Assembly (NCBI RefSeq): GCF_030704535.1
Contig: NC_081806.1
Location: 6,201,501-6,265,500, forward strand
Direction of reading: 5' to 3'
DNA length: 64,000 bases
Source: Vitis vinifera
Taxonomy: Eukaryota > Streptophyta > Magnoliopsida > Vitales > Vitaceae
A program made the translations under genes and the position numbers. Positions 23,465 through 35,700 of the stretch are shown here, one piece after another. The notes under the pieces are model-generated. The model did not search any database. It had not been told where the DNA came from and was given only the letters and a program-made list of their open reading frames with translations. Every line of letters starts with the position of its first letter. Position 1 is the stretch's first letter.

Positions 23465-24904
23465 TCAAAGTGTCCTGTGAATATCAGTGCCCTGGGTGTC
23501 CAAAACGTGATGGTATAAACCCGAAGGAGGAGGAACCGCATGTGTGGAATAAACCAGAAAGGAATCAGCAGTCATATCTGGACCAAGATCAGTGTCTGTG
23601 GTCGATATGGGAAGGCTAACTGCACCACTGTCAATGAGATCCTGTATGGTATGACGCAGAGAAGCACAATAATCAGTACGGTGGCCTGCCATCTGGTGAT
23701 ATGCGCAGAACTCATGAGCGCGAAAACGCGGAGGTAAAGTACTCGGGGGTGGCCTAGGGGCCAATGGTACTAAAAACCCAGTAGCTCTGAGTCGCTCAAA
23801 AGCTCTATCCAAAGGCATCCCCAAATCAGAATAAGTCCTCTGACGTCGCCGATGGGGGCGAGACTGCTCATACCGTGGGATACTAGTCTGCGGACGCTGA
23901 AACTGGAATGAAGGTCGTACTGTGACAGTATGAGGATGCACAGAAGGGTACTGCTGAACTAAATGAGGATGACGATGCTGTAAAGGTGGGAAATCACTCC
24001 TAGGTATCTGCAATGATCTCGCATAGGGATGATAACCAGGTCGTCGATGCTGAAAGTCTGCAGAACATACGCCTCCATAGCTCTCAGATGATCCACCAAC
24101 TCCCTTCCCCTCAGTATCCGGAGAAGGAATAATATCTGACCATAATCCTCTAGAGATGCCATCATCTACATCGAACAAAGCCTGAACCAATGATCTGAAA
24201 TCCTGGAATGGGACTCCTGTCAGATGCCGAGCAAACCTAGGGTGCAAACTCCTCAAAAACATGCTCATCTGATCTCCCTCGGTAGGTCGCTCAATCATCT
24301 CCGCAGCCTTCTCCCTCCAGCGGGAGATAAACGAAGAAACAGGCTCATCTGACCCCTGTCTAAGCAACTCAAGCTCTCTACGTGTAGCGCTCGTATCACC
24401 ACTGAAGGAATACTGTCTCAGAAACTCCTGTGCTAAGCCCTCCCAAGTTCTCCGACGAGATGTCTCTAATGAAGCGTACCATCTCTGCGTCATGCCGTTC
24501 AATGACAATGGGAACAAAGTGAGCAACTGTGCCTCATCTAGACCAAGAGCTCTCATAACTGTGCTATAAAGTCTGAGATGAATACGAGGACATCCAAAAC
24601 CCGTGTATCTCTCCATATCAGGCATCCTGAAACCGACTGGCAAAGTGGCCACTGGCACATCGTCAGGGTCATCCCATGAAATCATCTCATCAAGATCTCT
24701 CATCTGTCTAACCCTCCGCTCGAGTATGTCCATACGGGAATGAGGATCCTCATTAATGGTAACTGGTGTGACAATGGGTGGAATGACAGTAGCCTGATCA
24801 CGTGAAGTCTGTGTAGCTGGCATCTGAACAGGTAGAACAGGTGGTGTCACTATATCAGATGGCGTGTCCTTGAGCACTACATGCCTACTTTGCAGAGTAT
24901 CCAT
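23465..24904 (-). CDS. Retrotransposon Gag polyprotein, Tat/Ogre-like
   Basis: An intact 479-codon frame. Residues ~105-230 form the retrotransposon gag (capsid-like) domain, with GFGCPRIHLRLYSTVM, FPLSLNGMTQRWYASL, TWEGLAQEFLRQY and FISRWREKAAEMI. A basic, Pro/His-rich linker follows, then the knuckle CAYHQMAGHRTDYC (Cys400, His403, His408, Cys413), a CX2HX4HX4C variant of the classical CCHC box, and the helix LRHTIQDLIDSG. Gag packages element RNA into particles. The frame ends without fusing to protease. An intact gag in an element without pol suggests either recent descent or retained function, as in gag-only elements that use a relative's enzymes (inference). Confidence 0.85.
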   Translation of the reverse strand: MDTLQSRHVVLKDTPSDIVTPPVLPVQMPATQTSRDQATVIPPIVTPVTINEDPHSRMDILERRVRQMRDLDEMISWDDPDDVPVATLPVGFRMPDMERYTGFGCPRIHLRLYSTVMRALGLDEAQLLTLFPLSLNGMTQRWYASLETSRRRTWEGLAQEFLRQYSFSGDTSATRRELELLRQGSDEPVSSFISRWREKAAEMIERPTEGDQMSMFLRSLHPRFARHLTGVPFQDFRSLVQALFDVDDGISRGLWSDIIPSPDTEGKGVGGSSESYGGVCSADFQHRRPGYHPYARSLQIPRSDFPPLQHRHPHLVQQYPSVHPHTVTVRPSFQFQRPQTSIPRYEQSRPHRRRQRTYSDLGMPLDRAFERLRATGFLVPLAPRPPPSTLPPRFRAHEFCAYHQMAGHRTDYCASLRHTIQDLIDSGAVSLPISTTDTDLGPDMTADSFLVYSTHAVPPPSGLYHHVLDTQGTDIHRTL

Positions 24905-27040
24905 CCTCTAACTCAAACTGGTCAATGCCCCCTGAATCGAAACCACATAAGCGATAAGCTAACCAAACGAAACTGACTATGAATCTGCCTATAGCAGCTC
25001 AGAGATACGAATCAACCTCCATCCCACTCTACCTAGGGCACTGAACCAAGACTGGGACTACAAATAGACCCCTACAAAAGAACCCAAACAAAACGACTCA
25101 AACACGACTCATGCAACGGCACGGGACGCAACGTACAATGACCAACGCATGATACAACACAACCCAATACATGACAGGGTGTGATACACAATCATATGGT
25201 GACAATCAAATTTTGGATATACGATAGAATCTCTAGAGTCATAGGAGTGTCCAACATGAGATGACTACAAATATGACTAAAAAATTTCTATCGATGGTCC
25301 AGAAAATAATCGAGGTGTGAAGAAAATGAATGGGATGTGAATAACAACACTATCACGAGATCAATACTCAGTCTAGACCAAAAATATCCTTGATTCAACC
25401 TTCAACTCGAGCTCCATAAGAGACAAAATGATAAGGTGATCAAGGCGAATCTCTCGAAAAATGTGTGAATATGAAAATATGCCTTTCACCTTTCTGTAAT
25501 GAAAATGTGAGCATTGAGTCGAAAATCGAACCAAAGATCAAACAAAGAATATGGTACTGAGCTCATGATAGGTATACAGTGTAAAAAGATGATCAATAAA
25601 CATATCCCAAAGTATCGAGTGAGTGACAACAAAGTGAAGGAGTGTGTCGAGCCAAGAAATGAGAACGAAAACCCTAGGGAGAAAACATGCTAAACTCATC
25701 AAGTAAAAAACATAATCTAGAGCGACGAGACGAAAAGGTGATCCAATCGATACTCAAACTCATACTGATCTCCGAGCACTCTCAACTGGAGACTAAAAAG
25801 AGGGAATGTCAAATCCGAAGTGTAACCACAGAGGCTCTGAAAGCCCTCAGATGCACCCACGTGTAGGGAGGGAGTCCTAATCGAAGGATCTACGGCTCAA
25901 ACTACAAGGTGAAGGTGGCTCTAAATGGATATGGGTGGACTTTAGAGGATCCCTAGCAGAAGCGATCATACCCTCCGGCGGTACGCAACCCTCTGCACGC
26001 CTCCGAAGAGACGGGGTGCTTCCATGCAAGGTGGTCATCACCTCCACACATGCACTACCTCGCATCCCAGGGGGCTCCTACAGTGAAAGCTCTCACACTC
26101 TCAACACTCAATAGTCAACTAAAGTGCACAGTGAGCGGTGTGGGTGCATCCGAAAACCCTAAGAATCTAGAGCAGAAGAGGAAACACACTGGTCGCACGA
26201 CTATCCATGAAACCTAGCTCGAGGCTATACAGGTCTTCAATGATCGGACTCCAATCGTCATCAAAGTGTCGCTCTCCTCTAGAATGCTCCCGTGCATCGA
26301 TATAGCCTGTCGCTAGACCCTACTCCTAATCTCTGGCTCGGTCAAAAAGCAAGCACACAGAAGGTCTCACACTTGCAATAGTGAGAACTGAGATGAAATG
26401 AATGACCGAAACCAAGAGAGTTGGAGGTAGGGGGATAGAAGTGAGACTCACATAGACAAACGACATGCAATCATGCAGAGGGAGGCAATCATGCAACATG
26501 CAGTCAGACAGAGTACAGGATATATCACTCATGCACACAAACTATGACGATCAAGACGAATAGTGATACGAACATCATGCTCAAAAGGCGATCAAGACAA
26601 TATACAAGCCAGAGAATCAACACATCAAGTCAAATGATATATACCAGTGAATCCATGCATGTGAGATGAACAGAACAATCATGGCAAAATCAGAATGACT
26701 ATGCTAAGCAGGGCAAGATGATCGATCAATATAATCAGCATGTCAATGTACTCAACAAACATGGCAATGAAGCACAGAAAAATCAAAATCCTCAATCAAG
26801 ATAATCGATCACATAATCAGCATGTCAAATATCTCATACAAATATATCAATGAGGCATGAAGAAACTGGCTATATCATAATCCCCAATCAAAATAATTGA
26901 CCAACATGATCAACATGTCAATGTCCCAAGTGAAAGCTCGGGAACTCTCAATGTGCAATCAAAAGATGAGTACCCACTGATCGACTCACCAAACGCCACG
27001 TTTGCTTCACTTTAAGTTCAAGCTTGACCCTCTAAAAGAT
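24905..27040. other. Retrotransposon leader between primer site and gag
   Basis: About 2.1 kb, noncoding as far as can be seen. Ogre elements carry an extra ORF before gag; nothing longer than about 70 codons is open here on the minus strand, so no such ORF is intact. CATGTCAA and AATCAGCATGTCAA-type short repeats occur at 26740-26920. Confidence 0.5.
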
Positions 27041-27057
27041 TCCCAGTGGAGTCGCCA
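27041..27057 (-). other. Primer-binding site, tRNA-Arg-like
   Basis: On the minus strand TGGCGACTCCACTGGGA starts three bases inside the element from the LTR edge at 27061. It would pair with a tRNA 3' end of the form TCCCAGTGGAGTCGCCA. From memory this matches a plant tRNA-Arg, the primer reported for Ogre-type elements. The TGG start and the position are clear; the tRNA identity is recalled, not searched. Confidence 0.75.
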
Positions 27058-27060
27058 TTT

Positions 27061-30000
27061 TGTGGACCCCGCATTTCGGCTCAATGCGTTTCCCACTCGA
27101 TGGCGAGCTCGATTTTAATTTGAAAAATTGATCTTTATTGATTAAGAAAAATTGATTTGGAGTCGCCACTTATTTTTGTTTTATTTTTAAAGGGTAAACA
27201 AAATAAGAAAGAAAAACCCTAAGGGTGACTCCTTGTTTTGGAAAAGGTGGTCTGTGAAAAACCGGATCGGGTTCGGGGGTCAGGTTACTCATCGGGAAGG
27301 TACGGTAAAGACCGTAGCACCCCTCTAAGCCCCTAGAGGCGGGTCTCTACTAATAAAATGAAGCAATCATGGCAGTGGACGAGTAGATCAATGAGTACCC
27401 AGAATAAATCATGCACACGTGAGAATCAAAATATGCTTGGACAATTACCAGAGTGAAAGTAGGTGCGTACCTGGGCGACGAGCCACCATGCGCCATCAAG
27501 AGAGAGGTTAGTGCGCAATTAAGAAATAATAGCATGCATGTCGGAGAGCAGGATAAATAAATCGCACGTGACAAACAAAACAATCAATCATAAAATCACG
27601 TATGTGGGGCCCCCACCAAAGCCCGATTGGTCTTGCACGAATTAATCTCACAAATTCCATTTGTTCTGAAATTATGAAAATGACATTCATGCTTATATAA
27701 AGTTAAGAGAAAAATAAGATTATTTGAAAACCAAAGTGGAATTAAAACTATTTGAGAGAAAGTTGGATTTTTGAAATTTATTCGAAAATTGGAATATTGA
27801 GAATTAAATTTAAGAGTTGGAATTTTAGGATGTCAAACTTGAAAGAAATTAGAATTTTAGAAATCGGAAATTAAGTTCAGAAATTGGGATTAAAAAAAAA
27901 ATGTTTAAAAAATGGGATTTTGAAATAAATAAATGGAATAATAATAATAAGGACGAAAATAATGATTAAATAAATGAATGAGAATGCTGGAATTTTTGAA
28001 TTTGGAAATTAGATTTAGAAGTCAGAAATTTTAAAGAATTGTTTAAGATAGAATTTTAAGATAAATAAACAAACTATTAGTGATTAATTTAATGTGAATA
28101 TGGGAATTTTCAGGATTAGGAATTTAATTCGTAAATCTGAAGTTTTAAAGAATTGATTTAAATGGAGATAAAATACTAATGATTAAATAAATTAATGAGA
28201 ATATGAGAATTTTCGGGATTAGGAATTTAATTCGGAAATCAGAAGTTTTAGAGAATTTGATTTAAAATAGAGTTTTGAAATAAGTAAATAAAATACTAAT
28301 GATTAAATAAATTAATGGGAATATGGGAATTTTCGGGTTTAGGAATTTAATTCGGAAATCAGCGGTTTTAAAGAATTTGGTTTTGAAATAAATAAACAAA
28401 TGAAATACTAATGATCAAATAATTTAATGGGAATATGGGAATTTAATTCGGAAATCAGAAGTTTTAAAGAATTTTGATTTAAAATGGAGTTTTGAAACAA
28501 ATAAATAAAATACTAATGATTAAATAAATTAATGGGAAGATGGGAATTTTTGGGACTAGGAATTTAATTCGAAAATCAGAAGTTTTAGAGAATTTGATTT
28601 AAAATGGAGTTTTGAAATAAATAATTAAAATAATAATAATTAAATATATTAATGTGATTTGGAATTAGAAATTAAATTTGAAAGTCGGAAATTTTAATGA
28701 ATTGTTTAAAATTGAATTTTAGAATAAACAAATGAAATAATAATAATAATGAAAATAATAAGGATTAAATAAATAAATATGGAAATTGGAATTCCAGAAA
28801 TTAGGAAATTGAGTTATGGGATTTTGAGGAATTGCTTGAGGATAGAATTTTAAATAAATAAATAAATAGTAATAATAATAATAATAACAAAAATAATGGT
28901 TGAATAAATACGTATGGAAATTAGAATTCCGGAAGTTAGGAAATTGAGTTTGGAAATCGGGATTTTGAGGAATTGCTTGATGATAGAATTTCAAATAAAT
29001 AAATAAAATAAGGATGATTTAAATAAATTGATGCGAGAATTTAAAATTTCGGGAAGTGGAATTTAAATTTAGAAATTAGAATTTTGAAAGATTATTTTAA
29101 AGATTGAATTAGGAGGATTATTTAAAAAAATGTAAGTTTTAAATTTAAACAAATAAATAAATGGATAAGGTGATAACGATTAAATAAATTGATATGAAAA
29201 TTGGAATTTCGAAAATTGGAATTAAATTTAAAATCGGAATTTTGAAGAATTGTTTAAAGATGAAAGTTTTAAGAATAAATAAATGAATAAATAAAAATAA
29301 AAATAATAAAAACGAAAATGATAATTAAATAATGAATGCGAATATTGGGATTTTTTTAAATTGGAACTTCAATTATGAAAATTGTTTAAAAGATGGAATT
29401 TAAAAATAAATAAATAAATAAAATTTGAGAATGGAATTTAAAAATAAATAAATGGATAAAATAAAAACAATAACAATAACAATAGTAATAATTACAATAA
29501 TAATGGTAATTAAACAAATAAATGTGGAAGTTGAATTTTGGGAATGAAATGAAAATTGAGATTTTGAAAATTAGATTTAGAATTGAGATTTTCGGTTGGA
29601 TATTACAATATGGAGACATAAGTAATAATATTAAAATATAAGTTGTGGCTTTGTTATTAGGAGTGGTTAGATGGCAAAGAAAAGAAAATCACCCGGGACC
29701 ACCATATATTTAAGAGACTTGGGAGCAAAACATGTGGTCCCCACATATTAAATAGGTTTGGGAGCAAAACATGGCTGCATGCATAAGAGAGAGGATGGAA
29801 GGATAGTTGAGTGGGAGAAAAGTCAAGGAAAAATGTGGGTATTACGCATGAGAGAGAATGAAGACGTTTAAGTGTTAAAAGAAAAAAAAACGCCCTGGTG
29901 ACAATGCAAAGGACAACTTCTTCTCTTTCTTCAACCTTTCTACCTCAAGCCTTGCCTCTGCAACACTGTCTCACATCCCATCTGTAGCATACAAGTTTGA

Positions 30001-30896
30001 TAATAATACATAAGGAGAAGTAGTCACAGGCTGAAGTTTTAGAAGCCATTTAGCCATGATAGCTTCACCATGAGTAACAGTCATCAGGAGGCTTCCCTGG
30101 TAGACCATTTAGTCCTCCAGATTGGACTTGTCGTTCACATAACCCCCACCCAAAGAGGTCCTCATCAACATGATGCAGAGAACCCGTCAAAGCAAGAACA
30201 CCAACCTGACAGAATATTTGCCCTGCATGGGATTCAGTACTAGCAACATATAACCTATTCACCACTGAATATATATCCTCTGTAACTCTTTGCTCCCATG
30301 GACGGAAATAGGAGTAATGATGCACTCCATGACTAGATACCCGAAACAGGGGAAGATGGAAAAGAAAAACAGAGCACAACGTGTAGGAGTAAAAGAAACC
30401 CATACAAGCCTCATTTCATATAACGATCAATGAGCTCATACGAGGGTGGATGAAATCAAATGAGCACCAAATAAAAGGTAAAACAGAGGTACAAAACATC
30501 TCATGCAGAAATCAGAACAGGGCAAACTAAACTTCAGCAAAGACCCATTAGCAAAATATGAACGTACTCACTCCCAAGCAACAAATATCATCTGAGCATC
30601 AACAAAAAAAAAGATAACAGAAAAGCATGAAGAATGAAAATATACGTGAAAAACATGGTAACCAAACCTGAAAATCCCTCCCTCAGCTGGGCGTTTTTAG
30701 GCTGCAACCCTCAGAAGAACGGGCTCCTCCCGCAACTCCCTTTCCTGACCCTCCTTTTCTTTCCTCTGTTTGTGTCTTCCTCAGCAAGCCATCCTCGGCT
30801 GCTGCTACACGTCCCATCTGGTCGCCCCGAGAGTAGCCCACCATCAGTCCCCTTCAGCCGCCTGAAAGCAGCCCACTTGAGAGGTCCCCTGAAAAG

Positions 30897-30927
<31 letters not shown>

Positions 30928-30974
30928 TGATAATAAAAAGAAAAAAACTCCCCAGCTCCTCGGGGGGGTCTACA
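27061..30974 (-). repeat. Right LTR (5' LTR in element sense), 3914 bp
   Basis: The direct repeat of 12270-16179, with boundaries TGTGGACC...GGTCTACA. In element sense this is the promoter-bearing LTR. It has TTTCCC where the left copy has a shorter C run near 12300, G at 29266, C at 29907 and A27 at 30901-30927. All internal features are repeated at an offset of 14793 bp, so no large gain or loss separates the two LTRs. Confidence 0.93.
30069..30239 (-). pseudogene. Captured exon of Rab geranylgeranyl transferase beta subunit (right LTR copy)
   Basis: The second copy of the host-derived exon (ESHAGQIF...GSLHHVDED...LCERQ...CYSW) at the position matching 15276-15446, identical by eye. Because it sits in the LTR that drives transcription, the element's own transcripts may run through it in the same sense as the host exon. 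Confidence 0.85.
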
Positions 30975-30979
30975 AGAAA
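30975..30979 (+). repeat. Target-site duplication, right copy (AGAAA)
   Basis: Exact match to 12265-12269, directly after the LTR end CTACA. Confidence 0.92.
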
Positions 30980-32400
30980 TCAGCTTAAAAATGTTTCCAT
31001 TCTCAACTAACTTTTATTTTATAAAACAATGTAAAACAATTTTTAAATACTATTCTCATAAATTATTTTTTAAAACTATTTTGAACAACACTTTCAAAAC
31101 AAAAGCCTAAAATTTTCTTTTCATGCTTTTGTCTTACGACATTTATGTAAAAAACAAATTAATTTTCAAGTTCAAACATGTCATATATTAGATTTACAAA
31201 TTTCAAATCGTTTCATTTATTTTTATTAATTAATTCACAAATTAAATTATCAATGGTAAATGTCATACTAGACATGCAATAAAAAATTCTAACCATGGTT
31301 TAAGTATTTGGATGATTAAATATTGTTATGGGCAATAAAATTTTAATTTATGATGTAGAATTTATGTAAGAAAAATTGTATAATACTTTTCAAAACCATA
31401 TTTGAACTTTTAATTAAGTTCTTCATGCGTATGATTAAATTTTGATTGTCAAATACTAAAAAAAAAATATTAAAGTATAAATAAATCATATTAAAGTACA
31501 CAAAAATAATATAAAGATATAATGATTCGAGACTTAAATGCAAAGAATAAAACCATATTCTAATAACAAAGAAAATGATGGATGTAGAAAGACGATATAC
31601 AATTTGAAAGATTTCGCATAATTATTGAAAATTACAAAAGTGAATTTAATTGTTTATTGAAACAACAGAATTAAAATATAATTAGAAAAATGAAAATGTT
31701 AATTGCATCACCACTTTTACAACACTATTGAGTGATAATGCAATAATTAGATGTCAATAATTTTTTTAATTAATTATTTGATTGATTTTATGACTATAAG
31801 TTATTCCAAAAGATAAGGGTGACTATTTGTGTTGGTGAATCGTGTTCATATTGTGTCTAAGTTCAGATATTCCACTATATAGATAAATTCAAACCCCAAA
31901 TGAATTATAATAATGTAAAAAACATAAACCCAAATACAAATACTACATAATTATTAAATATGTTACACGTCGTGTAACCCATTTAATCAATTTAATAATA
32001 AAATCATTGTATTTAATAATAAAATTGAATTAGACATTATATATATTTATAATTAATATCTCAACTAAATATGTTTATAACTCAATTAATCCATTTATTT
32101 AAAAACAAATTTAAATGAGTTATATATATATATGAATTAAATGGGCAAATTTAGGTAAAATTCGTGTTGTGTGGGTTGACCTAAAAATTACTTATGTATT
32201 AAATGGGTTATGCAATCAATATGAATTTGACCAAAACTCATTTATATTCAACTCAAACCAGCAAAAAACTTTGGTAGTAAAGTGTCGGCAAATCGTGTTT
32301 TGCCCCCCCAACCAAATGAGCCCTTAGTAAACTCAATCTGCGAAGCGGGTGAAGTACCTATCAAGTTCAAATTTGAACGTTAATCAAAATATGTGTACTT
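30980..32400. other. Intergenic AT-rich DNA between retrotransposon and RGG gene
   Basis: No gene recognised. About 31830-32260 contains TTCGTGTTGTGTGGGTTGAC-type sequence, reminiscent of short dispersed plant repeats. Frames on the minus strand are low complexity. Confidence 0.4.
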
Positions 32401-32416
32401 TTAGGCGTAAAAACTT

Positions 32417-32753
32417 TGGGCTGGTTGTTGGGCCATATCAGGCCCAAATTCTCAAACAACTGCACTTTGCTACCGGCCCACGCAAATCCGACCCCAGCAA
32501 TCACAGCCCGAACAAATGAGAAAGCAGGACAGACAATGTACCTGTCCGCAGCGTAACATTACCCATTAGGGTTTTTAAGACTAGGTTGTGCTCACTATCG
32601 ACGCTCTGCCGCATCGGCTAGGGTTTTCACTATCATTTTTCTTCCCGTAGTCATCATCGTTGCAGTGTTCTGTGAGATCTATCCATCCATCCATGGAGTT
32701 TAGCAATTTGTAGGGTTTCGTGGTTGCTGTTACGGTCGTAAACGTAGGGTTTT
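32417..32753 (+). promoter_or_regulatory. Promoter/5' leader with site II elements and telo-boxes
   Basis: Four TGGGCY/GGCCCA (site II) hexamers lie at 32417-32422, 32429-32434, 32441-32446 and 32475-32480. A perfect telo-box TTAGGGTTT follows at 32566-32574, then (C)TAGGGTTT-type motifs at 32618-32627, 32711-32718 and 32745-32753. This site II plus telo-box pairing is typical of plant ribosomal-protein and translation-factor promoters (established knowledge). It suits a ribosome-associated RGG protein and suggests growth-linked expression (inference). Confidence 0.6.
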
Positions 32754-32786
32754 GTCTGAGAGTTGTTGTAGCTACAACAACAAGTA

Positions 32787-35700
32787 ATGGCAACCACAAA
32801 CCCTTTCGATCTCTTGGGCGATGACGACAACGACGACCCCTCTCAGCTTGCTTCTCATCTGCTCAAGCTCGCGCCTGCTAAGAAATCCTCAGCGCCTCCT
32901 CCTCAGGCCGCTCCTGCGCAGCAGGCTAAGCCGGCTAAGTTGCCCTCTAAGCCTCTTCCCCCGGCTCAGGCTGGTGAGCTTTTCTTAATTCGTTTAGTTT
33001 TCCTGGTTTTTGTTTTCTTTTTGTGAATAGATCTATTTGATTGTTGCGGAATTGGGGGAAATGAAGGAAAGGGGATGATTTTGAATATTGTGGTTGTTGT
33101 AGGTTTGGTTTCCAAAGAAGGGTTGATAAGTGCTGACGATGTGTGGATTCTTTGTATTTTATGGTTCTGGGATTTGTATTGTGGCTGGACTATCGGTTGC
33201 TTTTGTTTGCATGTGTTTTTGTTCAGACTTGGTGTCGGTTAAGCACTATATGTTTGCCACTAAGAATTGTAGCATTGGAGCTTATATTCCGATCATTTAA
33301 CGGCGTGCTCTATTGTGTTTGGGTTTGGAATTTGTTGTGCTTGAAACTTGAATATTTGGGCTGAACTTAGAACTGTTCCGGCTGTGTATTGATTTGTTGA
33401 TGCTTGGTATTTGATGTGGACGTTTTGTTTTGCATACTATTTGATGGAACAAGCCTATAGTATAAAATGGGCTCATTTATGGAAAAGTTAATTCTATACG
33501 AACAAACAGGAAAAAGGGTGTACTAAAATATTTTTTGAACTCGTGTTGTTATGGTTTCATTTCACAGCAAAGAAACCATCACCCCATTAATATCTCAAAT
33601 ATGCTAGCCTTGATCATCTGTATTCGATGTATAAACTCCTTATCCTAATCCCATTTACTTTCGAGTAATGGCATCGTCGCAATTGGTTGTGTATAGACAA
33701 TTTTGGATGCTGATTTAGGCCGTTTTATACAGTTACTTGAATATGGCTTTTCTTTTGTTAATGGAGTCCTTGAACAAAATGAAATTTGTGAACCCAAATG
33801 CTTACATTGGAACCTTTCATTTCTGTTAGACATCTTCAATTAGCTGCCTTTTGTTAGTTTTTAATTCCCTTCCTGTTTGTTTAGCTTGTCTTTTATCTAT
33901 TGCATGCTGAAAAGAGCCCTCCACTACACCCAGTTTTGGAATTTGACTGTTTAGAAACTCTTGAGGAAAAGATAAGGGTCCTTATGTTTTCCTCTGTTTT
34001 ACTTTTCAAGGAAAAGGAAGGTCAGCTTGATTGTGTTTTGTTTTCAACTTAAATGAGGGATGGAGTTCTACTTTCTTTTGGTTTCCTGTTTTCCTTGTAA
34101 CCAAAAGCAAAGCCATTTGACATCCTAAATTATGGAGCTTCAGCATATCATTCTAGCATTGAAGTAATGGTTATTCTCATCACTTCCTTCTCTCTGTTGT
34201 TAATTTAGTTTCTGCTTTGTGTTTTGTTGGTGATTGCACTACTGTTGCTCTGAGGATATTTCATATTCATATGGGGTTTTTCATCTATGTCTTTACTTTT
34301 TTTCCTTTTTTTGTGTGTGAACAACATATATCAGAAAGTTAAACTTCATTTTTGGCATTTTAGGTTTTACTTGAAATATTCATTTGTGTGTTACAATATG
34401 AATTGGTTTGTGGTGGAGGCATAACATCATTGGGTTTTGGTAGTTTTCTTTGAATATATGCTGTTATATTAATTATTGGTGCTTTTTCTTAAATGCTTTC
34501 TTAAATAATGAGGCACCCCCTTTTTTAATCTATGGTGTTAGAGGAATCTAAAACTAGCATATGCATTTGACTCAAGTTTCAAAATGTATGTTTGTTTTCT
34601 TTTGAACAGTGAGGGAAACAAAGAATGAAGTTGGGCGCGGAGGCGGCCGTGGCAGTGGACGTGGTTATGGACGTGGACGTGGTGGAGCTGGATTGAACAG
34701 AGACTCATTCAATAACGAAAGTACGCTTAACAACAATGATGGATTCTCTGGAGGGTACAGACCATCTGAAGAGGGCGATACAGGCAAATCCTTTGAAAGG
34801 CGTGGTTCTGGTGGACCTCGTTCTCCTTACCGTGGTGGTGGTCGTCGTGGTGGTTTTAGCAATGGAGAGGTTGGGGAGGGGGAACGTCCCCGTAGGGCAT
34901 ATGAACGCCGAAGTGGAACTGGGCGTGGGTTAGTTTTTCTAATTATGATGCTCATTTTTATATCTATTATATTATGATGACTTATGCTACTCATTGTCAT
35001 GATTTGAATAGTTGATTTTTTATTTCTAATATACTTGGTGCTATTTTGTGCCCTTCTTGTATAGAAATGAGATTAAGCGTGATGGAGCTGGTCGAGGGAA
35101 CTGGGGAACTCCTGCTGATGAGATTGCTCCGTGAGTACCTATTTTGCCAACTGCAACTTAAAGTAGTTTTAGCAATTAAGAACTTTATCATGTTCCTTCA
35201 TGTGAGGTTAGCTCTATATTTATGTATTAACTTGAATTTATTTGCTCCTTTCCTAAATTAAGGGAGAATGAAGAACCTATCAATGAAACTGAGAAGAATA
35301 CAAGTGCTGAGAAGCAGTTGGGAGAGGAAATTGCTGCAGATGCCAACAAGGAGAACCCTGTCAATGAATCAGAGGAGAAGGAGCCTGAGGATAAGGTAAA
35401 TGTCTTCCTTGAGTATTTTGCATGTTCCACTTCAAAAAATCTTTGTTACAAAAAGTTGAGTTACAATCACCTTAGACCTACTTAGGCCTATGATTGGTAG
35501 AAGCTATCTGAAATTTCCTTCCAGCCTTTATTTGCTTAGCAAACCTACCAGGGATGATCGGTTTATTTAATCAGTAAAGGTGGAGTTCGTAAATGAAAGG
35601 AAAACTAAAGTAGGATACAGAGTAGTCTTAACTTACTATAACCATTTATGCCATTTGATCTGATTTTCTAATTTGGAAAAGACGTGTGTGATGCCAAGAG

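Larger units (their letters stand above)
12270..30974 (-). mobile_element. Non-autonomous Ty3/gypsy LTR retrotransposon, Tat/Ogre-like, 18.7 kb
   Basis: Two direct 3.9-kb LTRs (12270-16179 and 27061-30974) flank 10.9 kb of internal DNA, bounded by AGAAA duplications. All recognisable coding sequence is on the minus strand, so the element reads right to left: leader 27060-24905, gag 24904-23465, a second gag-like frame 23038-22376, an integrase C-terminal remnant 21622-21458, then ~5 kb of repeat-rich noncoding DNA to the polypurine tract at ~16184-16195. Protease, reverse transcriptase and RNase H were not found. Large size, long LTRs, the tRNA-Arg-like primer site and the gag knuckle type match the Tat/Ogre branch (family knowledge). 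The LTRs differ by about two substitutions and two length changes by eye, so insertion is recent. Without pol it must rely on a relative for mobility. Confidence 0.9.
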
